Below, piece after piece: positions 1-6,046 of a stretch of 19,713 nt of DNA. The translations under genes were made by a program, and so were the position numbers. The stretch is taken from assembly GCA_934597585.1 (NCBI GenBank), contig CAKTSA010000029.1, forward strand, positions 1-19,713, given 5' to 3'. The DNA comes from an uncultured Oscillospiraceae bacterium. Its GTDB lineage: Bacteria > Bacillota > Clostridia > Oscillospirales > Oscillospiraceae. Each line of letters opens with the position of its first letter. Positions within the stretch are counted from its first letter, which is position 1. Under the pieces are notes generated by a model that searched no databases, was not told the DNA's origin, and saw only the letters and a list, made by a program, of their open reading frames with translations.

Positions 1-61
1 CCGAACCGACAGCAGCCATCAGGAATCCAAAATTGGATCCAAAGCCTTTTCTTTCTTCCAT
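1..61 (-). CDS. Sodium-dependent neurotransmitter symporter (NSS/SNF) family transporter, N-terminal fragment cut by the window edge
   Basis: Reading leftward from an ATG at 61-59, the first 20 codons give MEERKGFGSNFGFLMAAVGS, after which the window ends. This is the N-terminal signature of NSS transporters: a short polar start followed by the first membrane helix, usually continuing as GLGNxWRFPY in the family. NSS proteins are LeuT-fold, Na+-coupled amino acid importers in the cytoplasmic membrane. An AAGGAG ribosome site (70-75) lies 8 nt upstream, and a good promoter sits at 179-207. The fragment is short, so substrate and integrity cannot be judged, but start signal, promoter and motif agree. 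Confidence 0.8.
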   Translation of the reverse strand, partial: MEERKGFGSNFGFLMAAVGS

Positions 62-178
62 TGTTTTCTCTCCTTATGTTTATTCGCTCCCCTGTTGGGA
101 AGCGTGCGCCGTCCCTCCGGCCATACATCCCGAGGACGACCACCCGAAAAAAGTGAAGCTCCTTTCAGGTTACTCAAA

Positions 179-207
179 AGTATACAGGATTTCCCCCGTT
201 GTCGCAA
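179..207 (-). promoter_or_regulatory. SigmaA-type promoter of the NSS transporter gene
   Basis: On the minus strand TTGCGA (202-207) and TATACT (179-184) are separated by 17 nt. The predicted start near 172 gives a leader of about 110 nt, which contains a 7-bp hairpin with an AACA loop just upstream of the ribosome site. No T-box or known riboswitch signature was seen in that leader. Confidence 0.65.
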
Positions 208-393
208 TTAGTAATATTTATAAAAATTTAGCGTCATAATCTACCATTTTAACAATCTATTAACAAGCATTTTCTTGTCCTTAACATATGTTTTCACCAT
301 GAATCTCAGGAAAAACCCTTTGATTGCGCCGTTTTTCCCGATCTTTTTACCGCCGTTACCAGCTTTTCCTCTCAAGAAACCGTCTTTCTTCGT

Positions 394-407
394 GTTAAGT
401 TCTTAAC
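394..407. repeat. Perfect inverted repeat GTTAAG-TT-CTTAAC
   Basis: This is a 6-2-6 dyad, 8 bp to the left of a second dyad that uses the same half-site. It lies about 90 bp upstream of the zur -35 box. It is a candidate operator, protein unknown. Confidence 0.5.
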
Positions 408-414
408 GGCGTTG

Positions 415-433
415 TGTTAAGGCTGCCTTAACA
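415..433. repeat. Perfect inverted repeat TGTTAAGG-CTG-CCTTAACA
   Basis: This is an 8-3-8 perfect dyad about 60 bp upstream of the zur promoter. The half-site TGTTAA resembles Rex half-sites, but here the two TTAA cores are 7 nt apart, not the 4 nt of the Rex operator. It has no T-run on either side, so a terminator is unlikely. Confidence 0.5.
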
Positions 434-494
434 TACTCTCCTCCATTCCGCCTTTTCCCGCCCTCCAGCAAGGACGGGGATCGCTGATCACTGC

Positions 495-523
495 TTGACA
501 AATCCCCCGTTCTCGCCTATAAT
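495..523 (+). promoter_or_regulatory. Consensus sigmaA promoter of the zur-znuACB operon
   Basis: TTGACA (495-500) and TATAAT (518-523) are separated by exactly 17 nt, a full match to the vegetative consensus. Such a strong core promoter immediately followed by a dyad is typical of genes that are on unless a repressor binds. Confidence 0.85.
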
Positions 524-524
524 C

Positions 525-539
525 TGAAATTGAATTTCA
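525..539. promoter_or_regulatory. Candidate Zur/Fur operator overlapping the transcription start
   Basis: TGAAATTGAATTTCA is a perfect 7-1-7 inverted repeat, the architecture of Fur-family boxes. It begins 2 nt after the -10 hexamer and so covers the predicted start site. A Fur-family gene is the first gene of the operon and zinc transport genes follow, so the simplest reading is zinc-dependent autorepression. The exact regulator is inferred. Confidence 0.7.
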
Positions 540-562
540 TTTTCAAATTGGAGGCGAGACAC

Positions 563-967
563 ATGTCCGTTACCTATATGACACGGCAGCAGCGGGCGGT
601 GCTGGAGGGCGTCAAGGCCAGCCCGGAGGGCTGCGCCACTGCAGCGGAGCTGACGGAGCAGCTGCACGTCCAGGGCCAGGCCATCGGCCTGACCACCGTG
701 TACCGGCAGCTGGAGCGGCTGGCCCAGCAAGGGCTGGTCCACAAGGCCGTCACCGACCAGGGGGCCTACTATCAGTTCTGCGGCCACGACGAGGGCAGCT
801 GCTTTCTGCTGAAATGCGAGAAATGCGGCGCCATCCGGCACCTGGACTGCTCCCATCTAGGGGAGCTGTACCAACATCTGGAGCAGGAGCACCACTTCCG
901 CATCGACCCCCGCCGGACGCTTTTCTACGGCCTGTGCGAGGCGTGCGGACGGGAGGAGACGGTATGA
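563..967 (+). CDS. zur: Fur-family transcriptional repressor, probably zinc-responsive Zur
   Basis: This 134-residue protein has the Fur-family layout: an N-terminal winged helix (about residues 5-65, with the recognition-helix segment TTVYRQLERL) and a C-terminal metal and dimer domain. Two CxxC pairs, C85/C88 (CEKC) and C125/C128 (CEAC), form the structural zinc site, and H/D/E residues in between supply the regulatory site. The start at 563 is preferred because GAGGCGAG lies just upstream; an earlier in-frame start at 530 falls inside the operator. The stop overlaps the znuA start (ATGA). Family membership alone does not separate Zur from Fur or PerR; the call rests on cotranscription with a zinc ABC transporter. 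Confidence 0.88.
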   Translation: MSVTYMTRQQRAVLEGVKASPEGCATAAELTEQLHVQGQAIGLTTVYRQLERLAQQGLVHKAVTDQGAYYQFCGHDEGSCFLLKCEKCGAIRHLDCSHLGELYQHLEQEHHFRIDPRRTLFYGLCEACGREETV

Positions 968-1938
968 GGCGGCTTCTGGCGCTTGTCCTGGCGCTGACGC
1001 TGGCGGCGTCCCTGACCGGCTGCGGGCCCCAGGAGCGGGTGGAGGACGGCAAATTGCAGGTGGTGTGCACCCTGTTCCCCTACTACGACTTCGCCCGGCA
1101 GATCGGCGGCGAGGACGTGGACGTGACGCTGCTGGTGGCCGCCGGAAAGGAGACCCACAGCTTCGAGCCCACGCCCCTGGACGTCATCACCCTGTCGGAA
1201 GCAGATGTATTCCTCTATAACGGCGGCGAGAGCGAGGCGTGGGTGGACGACATTCTGTCCGCCGCGGGAGAGAACATCGCCGTGACGCTGCCGCTGATGC
1301 CCCAAGTATCCGCCCTGGCAGAGGAATGGGCCGAGGGCATGGAGGGCGGCCTCGACGGCCACGACCGTGACCTTGACAGCGAGGATCACGACCATGACAG
1401 CGACGACATCGAGTATGATGAGCACGTGTGGACGTCCCCGGTGCTGGCCAAGACGCTGTGTCAGGCCATCTGCGGCGCCCTGTGCCAGGCCGACCCGGAC
1501 CACCGGGAGGACTATCAGGCCCGTCTGGCGGACTATCTGGCGCAGCTGGACCACCTGGACGAGGCCTTCCGGGACGTGGTAGCCTCCGGACAGCGGCGGC
1601 TGCTGGTGTTCGGCGATCGGTTCCCGCTGCTGTACTTCTGCCGGGAGTACGGCCTGGACTACCGGGCAGCCTTCCACGGCTGCGCCAGCGACACAGAGCC
1701 GTCTCTCGCCACGCTGAAATATCTCATCGACAAGGTAGAGGAGGAGCACATCCCGGTGGTGTACACCATTGAACTGAGCAGCCGGAAGGTGGCCAACGCC
1801 ATCGCCGAGACCACCGGCGCGAAGGTGCTGACCTTCCAGTCCTGCCAGACGGTGTCGAAGCAGGATATGGACGAGGGCGCCACCTATCTCAGCCTTATGT
1901 GGGCAAACGCAGACGCATTGAAGGAGGGCCTGGCCTGA
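964..1938 (+). CDS. znuA: Zinc ABC transporter substrate-binding lipoprotein (cluster 9, ZnuA-like)
   Basis: This 324-residue extracellular binding protein captures Zn2+ (possibly Mn2+) and delivers it to ZnuB. Residues 1-20 form a lipoprotein signal ending in LTGC, with the lipidated Cys at 20. The family motif ETHSFEP supplies ligand H65, and DEHVW supplies H154. Between them, residues 131-154 form the His/Asp/Glu-rich loop typical of zinc-specific members. The usual third His position (FHDAFGYF in classical ZnuA) reads FGDRFPLLYF here, so Asp probably replaces His. The start at 964 is fixed by the ATGA overlap with zur; upstream in-frame starts fall inside zur. Zinc specificity is inferred from the loop and from Zur. 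Confidence 0.92.
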   Translation: MRRLLALVLALTLAASLTGCGPQERVEDGKLQVVCTLFPYYDFARQIGGEDVDVTLLVAAGKETHSFEPTPLDVITLSEADVFLYNGGESEAWVDDILSAAGENIAVTLPLMPQVSALAEEWAEGMEGGLDGHDRDLDSEDHDHDSDDIEYDEHVWTSPVLAKTLCQAICGALCQADPDHREDYQARLADYLAQLDHLDEAFRDVVASGQRRLLVFGDRFPLLYFCREYGLDYRAAFHGCASDTEPSLATLKYLIDKVEEEHIPVVYTIELSSRKVANAIAETTGAKVLTFQSCQTVSKQDMDEGATYLSLMWANADALKEGLA

Positions 1939-2654
1939 TGGAAGAAAAGAAGATCTGGATCGACTGCCGGGACGTGGCCCTGGGGTACGAGGGCAAGGCC
2001 CTCAGCCGCCACCTGACCTTTCAGGTCCGCAGCGGCGACTATCTGTGCATCGTGGGGGAGAACGGCACCGGCAAGTCCACCCTCCTGAAGGTGCTGCTGG
2101 GCCTTCTGAAGCCCATGGAGGGCACAGTGACGGTGGACAGGTCCCTGAAGGCCGGGGCCATCGGCTACCTGCCCCAGCAGACCCGGGCCCAGCGGGACTT
2201 TCCTGCTACGGTGTACGAGGTGGTGCTGTCGGGCTTTCTCAGCGCCCGGAAGGGGCGGTTTTTCTACACCGCCGCCGAGAAGTCCCAGGCCCTGATGAAC
2301 ATGGGCAAGCTGGGGGTGCTGGAACTGAAGGACCGGTGCTACCGGGAGCTGTCCGGCGGACAGCAGCAGCGGGTGCTGCTGTCCCGCGCCCTGTGCGCCG
2401 CCGGTGAGCTGCTGATCCTGGACGAGCCGGTGACGGGCCTGGACCCGGAGGCCGCCCACGACATGTACCGCACCCTGTCCTATCTCAACCGCAGCGAGGG
2501 CACCGCCATCGTCATGGTGACCCACGACCTGCAGAACGCCCTGAAATACGCCACCCACATCCTCCACGCGGGACGGAAGGGCTGGTGGTACGGCACGGCG
2601 GCGGACTTTGCCGCCTCGCCCTACGGCAAAAAGCTGGGAGGTGACGGGGAATGA
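1938..2654 (+). CDS. znuC: Zinc ABC transporter ATP-binding protein
   Basis: This 238-residue cytoplasmic ATPase powers zinc import through ZnuB. All ABC motifs are intact: Walker A GENGTGKS (40-47), Q-loop around Q80-Q81, signature LSGGQQQR (138-145), Walker B LLILDEP (158-164) and H-loop H196. The start ATG shares one base with the znuA stop (TGATG), implying translational coupling, and the end overlaps znuB by 4 nt. The length is normal for the family. A longer upstream reading frame would intrude into znuA and is not supported. Confidence 0.93.
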   Translation: MEEKKIWIDCRDVALGYEGKALSRHLTFQVRSGDYLCIVGENGTGKSTLLKVLLGLLKPMEGTVTVDRSLKAGAIGYLPQQTRAQRDFPATVYEVVLSGFLSARKGRFFYTAAEKSQALMNMGKLGVLELKDRCYRELSGGQQQRVLLSRALCAAGELLILDEPVTGLDPEAAHDMYRTLSYLNRSEGTAIVMVTHDLQNALKYATHILHAGRKGWWYGTAADFAASPYGKKLGGDGE

Positions 2655-3469
2655 GCCTGCTGCTGGAAATGTTCACGTATCCCTTCATCCTGCGGGCCTT
2701 TGTGGTGGGCATCCTGGTGTCGCTGTGTGCGGCGCTGCTGGGGGTACCACTGGTGCTGAAGCGGTACTCCATGATCGGCGACGGACTGAGCCACGTGTCC
2801 TTCGGCGCGCTGGCGGTGGCGGTGGCCTGCGGCTGGGCGCCCCTGCCGGTGTCCATTCCGGTGGTGATCGTGGCGGCGCTGTGCCTGCTGCGCATGACCG
2901 AGCGCAGCCGTATGGGGGCCGACGCCGCCATTGCGGTGACCTCCGCCTCCTCACTGGCGGTGGGCGTCATCGTCACGTCCCTGACCACCGGCATGACCAC
3001 CGATGTGGACAGCTACATGTTCGGCTCCATCCTGGTCATGGACCGCTCTGACGTGGCGCTGAGCGTGGGGCTGAGCATCGCGGTGCTGGCGCTGTTTGTG
3101 CTGTTCTATCACCGGCTGTTCGCCATCACCTTTGACGAGAGCTTCTCCCGGGCCACCGGGGTGAAGGTGGGGCTGTACAACACCCTTCTCAGTGTGCTGA
3201 CGGCCCTGACCATCGTGCTGGGCATGCGGATGATGGGCGCCATGCTGATCTCCAGCCTGGTGATCTTCCCGGCATTGAGCGCCATGCGGGTGCTGAAGAG
3301 CTTCCGGGGCGTGGTGATCTGCTCCGGCTGCATCAGCGTAGCCTCCTTCTGCGTGGGACTGACGGCCTCCTATCTGCTGGGTACCCCCGTGGGCGCATCG
3401 GTGGTACTGGTGGACCTGGCGGTGTTCCTGGCCTGCTGCGGCATCGCCCGGATCAAAAAAGCGAACTAA
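2651..3469 (+). CDS. znuB: Zinc ABC transporter permease (ABC-3 family)
   Basis: This 272-residue protein is almost entirely hydrophobic, with about eight predicted membrane helices, as in other ABC-3 permeases. It carries the conserved segment GDGLSHVSFGALAVA near the first third and a Gly/Pro-rich loop before the last helices. It forms the membrane channel of the Znu complex. It overlaps znuC by ATGA and is the last gene of the operon, followed directly by a strong terminator. It may transport zinc or manganese in family terms; the zinc call comes from the operon. Confidence 0.92.
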   Translation: MSLLLEMFTYPFILRAFVVGILVSLCAALLGVPLVLKRYSMIGDGLSHVSFGALAVAVACGWAPLPVSIPVVIVAALCLLRMTERSRMGADAAIAVTSASSLAVGVIVTSLTTGMTTDVDSYMFGSILVMDRSDVALSVGLSIAVLALFVLFYHRLFAITFDESFSRATGVKVGLYNTLLSVLTALTIVLGMRMMGAMLISSLVIFPALSAMRVLKSFRGVVICSGCISVASFCVGLTASYLLGTPVGASVVLVDLAVFLACCGIARIKKAN

Positions 3470-3503
3470 AATAACACCTCCGGTTCCCCGGAGGTGTTAT
3501 TTT
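3468..3503. terminator. Bidirectional intrinsic terminator between znuB and the HxlR gene
   Basis: The stem is 16 bp, perfect, with a TTCC loop (3484-3487). Its GC core is flanked by A-run and T-run arms, so it can act in both directions. It begins inside the znuB stop codon and serves the rightward znu operon and the leftward HxlR gene. Confidence 0.9.
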
Positions 3504-3509
3504 GTGATA

Positions 3510-3546
3510 TGCCGCCGTAGGCGGCACCTTAACTTTTCACTTTTCA
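3510..3546. repeat. Intergenic repeat-like segment with hairpin TGCCGCC-GTA-GGCGGCA and tandem GTGAAAA
   Basis: A perfect 7-3-7 hairpin (3510-3526) is followed, on the minus strand, by tandem GTGAAAA units that run into the last codons and stop of the HxlR gene. This looks like a dispersed intergenic repeat of Clostridia fused to the gene's 3' end, but only one copy is in the window, so the repeat nature is inference. Confidence 0.35.
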
Positions 3547-3897
3547 CTCTTCCCTTTTCTCTGGCGTCTCCGACGCCATCCTGGCCTCCGCCCAGTCGCT
3601 CAATTGCTCCAGGATGGGCAGCAGGGCGCGGCAGTCGGCGGTGGGGCTGTATTCCACCCGGACGGGGACCTCCGGGTACACGGTGCGGACCGCCAGACCG
3701 TCGCGCTCCAGCTCCCGCAGAGAGGTGGCCAGCACGGTGTTGCTGATGCCGTCCAGCTTGGCCCGCAGGGCGTTGTACCGCAGCGCCCCGGCGTTGGTCA
3801 GGGCGCAGACGATCTGCACCTTCCACTTGCCGCCGATGACGCTCATAGCGTAGTGCAGCGGGCATTTCTCCATGCAGGGACAATCATAGTGGGACAT
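3544..3897 (-). CDS. HxlR-family winged-helix transcriptional regulator
   Basis: This 117-residue protein matches HxlR-family MarR-like dimeric regulators: CPLHYAMSVIGGKWKVQIV at the N-terminus, then the winged helix with RYNALRAKLDGISNTVLATSLRELERDGLV-type sequence, and the wing with YPEVPVRVEYSPT. Many members sense electrophiles or oxidants through a Cys just before the first helix. Here C12 occupies that place, and two more, C6 and C8, lie close by. The ribosome site AGGAGG lies just upstream on the minus strand. It diverges from a LysE-type exporter with overlapping promoters, so it probably controls itself and the exporter. The signal is unknown. Confidence 0.88.
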   Translation of the reverse strand: MSHYDCPCMEKCPLHYAMSVIGGKWKVQIVCALTNAGALRYNALRAKLDGISNTVLATSLRELERDGLAVRTVYPEVPVRVEYSPTADCRALLPILEQLSDWAEARMASETPEKREE

Positions 3898-3936
3898 GGT
3901 AAGCTCCTCCTGACCTTGTTCTGAAAATCTGCGCTC

Positions 3937-3964
3937 TTGCGTTTTCCGGCTATCGTGCTATGAT
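3937..3964 (+). promoter_or_regulatory. Promoter of the LysE-type exporter
   Basis: TTGCGT (3937-3942), a 16-nt spacer and TATGAT (3959-3964) with an extended TGC just before it. The AAAGGAG ribosome site follows at 3981-3987. Confidence 0.65.
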
Positions 3965-3971
3965 TATAGCA
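3956..3971. promoter_or_regulatory. Inverted repeat TGCTAT-GATT-ATAGCA across both -10 boxes
   Basis: This is a perfect 6-4-6 dyad at the centre of the divergent promoters. Part of the symmetry arises because two extended -10 elements face each other, so it may or may not also be an HxlR operator. Confidence 0.45.
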
Positions 3972-3991
3972 GGTAAGAAAAAAGGAGTAAA
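3963..3991 (-). promoter_or_regulatory. Promoter of the HxlR regulator, facing the exporter promoter
   Basis: On the minus strand TTTACT (3986-3991), 17 nt, then TATAAT (3963-3968) with an extended TGC. Its -35 lies over the exporter's ribosome site and its -10 overlaps the exporter's -10, so both cannot be occupied at once. Confidence 0.6.
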
Positions 3992-3997
3992 TAGCAA

Positions 3998-4618
3998 ATG
4001 AACATTTATCTTCAGGGCCTGACCATGGGTCTCGCCTATGTGGCCCCCATCGGGCTGCAGAATCTGTTCGTCATCAACAGCGCACTGACCCAGAAGCGCA
4101 GCCGGGTGTATCTGACGGCGCTGATCGTCATCTTCTGGGACATCTCCCTGGGTCTGAGCTGCTTCCTGGGAGCCGGTGCACTGATGCAGGCGCTGCCCTG
4201 GCTGCAGAAGGTGATCCTGGCGGTGGGCAGCCTGATCGTCATCTGGATCGGCATCGGGCTGCTGCGCTCCAAGGCCAGCCTGGAGGGCGGCCGGGACGTG
4301 AACGTGCCCGTCTGGAAGCTGATCACCAGCGCCTTTGTGGTGACGTGGCTGAACCCCCAGGCCATCATCGACGGCACCATGATGCTGGGCGCCTTCCGGG
4401 CCAGCATCCCCGCCGGAACGGACGTATTCTTCATCTGCGGTTTCGCCAGCGCTTCTGTGATCTGGTTCCTGACGCTGTCCACCATCGTGTCGCTGCTGGG
4501 CAGCAAATTCAACGAGAAGGTGCTGAATATCATCAACAAGGTCTGCGGCGCGGTGATCATCTTCTACGGCTGCAAGCTGGCGTGGAGCTTTATCCAGATG
4601 ATGGGCTGGGTCGGCTGA
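3998..4618 (+). CDS. LysE/RhtB (ArgO-type) amino acid exporter family protein
   Basis: This 206-residue membrane protein has about six hydrophobic helices. It carries LysE-family marks: the N-terminal GLAYVAPIGLQNLFVINSAL (residues 11-30) and WLNPQAIIDG in the middle. LysE-family proteins export basic amino acids, other amino acids or derivatives from the cytoplasm. A strong ribosome site (AAAGGAG) lies 10 nt before the ATG. It is divergent from an HxlR regulator, suggesting inducible export. No terminator is seen after it, but the next gene has its own promoter. The substrate cannot be read from the sequence. Confidence 0.88.
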   Translation: MNIYLQGLTMGLAYVAPIGLQNLFVINSALTQKRSRVYLTALIVIFWDISLGLSCFLGAGALMQALPWLQKVILAVGSLIVIWIGIGLLRSKASLEGGRDVNVPVWKLITSAFVVTWLNPQAIIDGTMMLGAFRASIPAGTDVFFICGFASASVIWFLTLSTIVSLLGSKFNEKVLNIINKVCGAVIIFYGCKLAWSFIQMMGWVG

Positions 4619-4659
4619 GAAAAATTTGAATATTCTGACGAAAAAGGCAGGAAAAGTTC

Positions 4660-4687
4660 TTGCATATTTCCCAAATCGTGATATGAT
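4660..4687 (+). promoter_or_regulatory. Promoter of the 2-hydroxyacid dehydrogenase gene
   Basis: TTGCAT (4660-4665), 16 nt, TATGAT (4682-4687). The ribosome site AAAGTGAGGA (4721-4730) follows 40 nt later. Confidence 0.6.
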
Positions 4688-4737
4688 ATGCCATACGTCC
4701 CGCCTCTGTGCGGCCATCAGAAAGTGAGGAATGAGAC

Positions 4738-5751
4738 ATGACATATCAGGAGATCCTGGATCGCTCCCGCGATCAGATCGGGCCTTACTGCAAATCCTGC
4801 AAGATCTGCAACGGCATGGCCTGCAAGAACACCGTCCCCGGCCCCGGCGCCAAAGGTCTGGGCACCGGGTTTATCCGCAACTACCAGAAATGGCAGGAGC
4901 TGTGCGTCAACATGGACACCATCTGCGAGAACGGCCCGGCGGACACCACCTTTGATTTCTTCGGTCATCAGCTGACCATCCCCGTGATGGCCGGCCCCGT
5001 AGGCGCCATGCAGCTGCACTACGGCGACAAGTACGACGACCTGACCTATAATGACCTGCTGGTCACCGCCTGCGCCAAGGCCGGCATCCTGGCCTTTACC
5101 GGCGACGGCGTCAACCCCGCCGTCATGGAGGCCGCCGTTAACGCCATCGGCGAGAACCACGGCGCAGGCGTCACCACCATCAAGCCCTGGAACCAGGGCC
5201 TGGTGATGCAGAAGATGGATATGGCCAAGGGCTGCGGCGCCTGGGCCATATCCATGGATATCGACGGCGCGGGCCTGCCCTTCCTGAAGAACCTGACGCC
5301 CCCCGCCGGCAGCAAGACGGTGGAGCAGCTGAAGGAGATCGCCGACTACGCCGGCGTGCCCTTCATCCTCAAGGGCATCATGACCGTCAAGGGCGCGGAG
5401 AAGGCCGTGAAGGCCGGCGCCAAGGCCATCATCGTGTCCAACCATGGCGGCCGCGTGCTGGACCAGTGCCCCGCCACGGCAGAGGTACTGCCGGAGATCG
5501 TGGACGCGGTGGGCAAGGACGTGATGGTGCTGGTGGACGGCGGCATCCGCACCGGCATGGACGTGTTCAAGGCCCTGGCTCTGGGCGCCAAGGGCGTGCT
5601 GATCGCCCGTCCCTTCGTCAACATGGTCTACGGCGGCGGCGAGGAAGGCCCCGCTGTGCTGGTGGAAAAGCTGAAGGCTGAGCTGGCCGACACCATGCTG
5701 ATGTGCGGCGCCCACTCTCTGGCCGAGATCGACCGGAGCATGGTGCGGTAA
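4738..5751 (+). CDS. FMN-dependent alpha-hydroxy-acid dehydrogenase/oxidase family protein with Cys-rich N-terminus
   Basis: This 337-residue protein has the TIM-barrel flavin fold of the lactate/glycolate oxidase family. The C-terminal half shows SNHGGRVLDQCPAT with the catalytic base at H236, and DGGIRTGMDVFKALALGAKG, the phosphate-binding part of the FMN site. The family oxidises L-2-hydroxyacids such as lactate to 2-oxoacids. The N-terminus is unusual: CKSCKICNGMAC with Cys at 18, 21, 24 and 29, spaced CX2CX2CX4C, which could hold an iron-sulfur cluster. The start at 4738 is chosen over the ATG at 4731, which is out of frame. It is a single-gene unit with its own promoter and terminator. 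Substrate and electron acceptor are unknown. Confidence 0.88.
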   Translation: MTYQEILDRSRDQIGPYCKSCKICNGMACKNTVPGPGAKGLGTGFIRNYQKWQELCVNMDTICENGPADTTFDFFGHQLTIPVMAGPVGAMQLHYGDKYDDLTYNDLLVTACAKAGILAFTGDGVNPAVMEAAVNAIGENHGAGVTTIKPWNQGLVMQKMDMAKGCGAWAISMDIDGAGLPFLKNLTPPAGSKTVEQLKEIADYAGVPFILKGIMTVKGAEKAVKAGAKAIIVSNHGGRVLDQCPATAEVLPEIVDAVGKDVMVLVDGGIRTGMDVFKALALGAKGVLIARPFVNMVYGGGEEGPAVLVEKLKAELADTMLMCGAHSLAEIDRSMVR

Positions 5752-5762
5752 TCGGAAACAAG

Positions 5763-5795
5763 CAAAGGACGGGGCGACCCGTCCTTTGTGTTTTT
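5763..5795 (+). terminator. Intrinsic terminator of the 2-hydroxyacid dehydrogenase gene
   Basis: An 11-bp perfect stem (CAAAGGACGGG with its complement) and a GCGA loop are followed by TGTTTTT. It begins 12 nt after the stop codon. Confidence 0.88.
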
Positions 5796-5832
5796 GAAGT
5801 TTCGCTCTTCGGGGCGAAGACGGCCTCCGGCG

Positions 5833-5864
5833 GCCCACTTTTCCCAATAGCTGGAAAAGTGGGC
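5833..5864. repeat. Long perfect hairpin, 12-bp stem, 8-nt loop
   Basis: GCCCACTTTTCC pairs perfectly with GGAAAAGTGGGC around an 8-nt loop. There is no T-run, so it is not a classical terminator. It belongs to a chain of hairpins. Confidence 0.6.
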
Positions 5865-5874
5865 AAAAGAGCCA

Positions 5875-5895
5875 GAAGGAACCTCCGGTTCCTTC
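5875..5895. repeat. Perfect hairpin GAAGGAACC-TCC-GGTTCCTTC
   Basis: A 9-3-9 perfect inverted repeat 10 bp after the previous hairpin. Confidence 0.6.
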
Positions 5896-6046
5896 ACCTC
5901 CTGGCGCGCTATATTTTTATAGATATTCGGAACTTCATACCGCACGTTCGCGCAAGACATTTTTCGTCGATCCGTCATCGAATCGTCTCTGCATCAGCGC
6001 CGCTGCCGCTCATCATTGCGACGGTAGAGGATGAATCGCTGTACGG

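Larger units (their letters stand above)
208..494. other. AT-rich divergent intergenic region with TTAACA/TGTTAA repeats; no gene seen
   Basis: This stretch lies between the leftward NSS promoter and the rightward zur promoter. No reading frame here has both a ribosome site and recognisable protein. It is much richer in A+T than the flanking genes. It holds direct repeats of TTAACA (249-254, 260-265, 281-286), two perfect inverted repeats of GTTAAG type (394-407 and 415-433), and a 21-nt segment (213-233) repeated elsewhere in the window. It is probably a control region for one or both flanking genes. Confidence 0.6.

Noticed and set aside
62..178. T-box or riboswitch in the NSS transporter leader
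   Set aside because: Only a single hairpin is visible; no T-box sequence, specifier loop or terminator/antiterminator pair was found.
33..239. Plus-strand 68-codon frame at the left end
   Set aside because: It overlaps the NSS transporter start and its promoter on the other strand, and no ribosome site precedes it.
415..433. Rex operator
   Set aside because: The half-sites look similar, but the spacing between TGTTAA and TTAACA is 7 nt, not 4, and no redox gene is adjacent.
4731..4955. Alternative start at ATG 4731 for the hydroxyacid dehydrogenase
   Set aside because: It is in a different frame, ends after 74 codons and gives an Arg/His-rich shadow protein.
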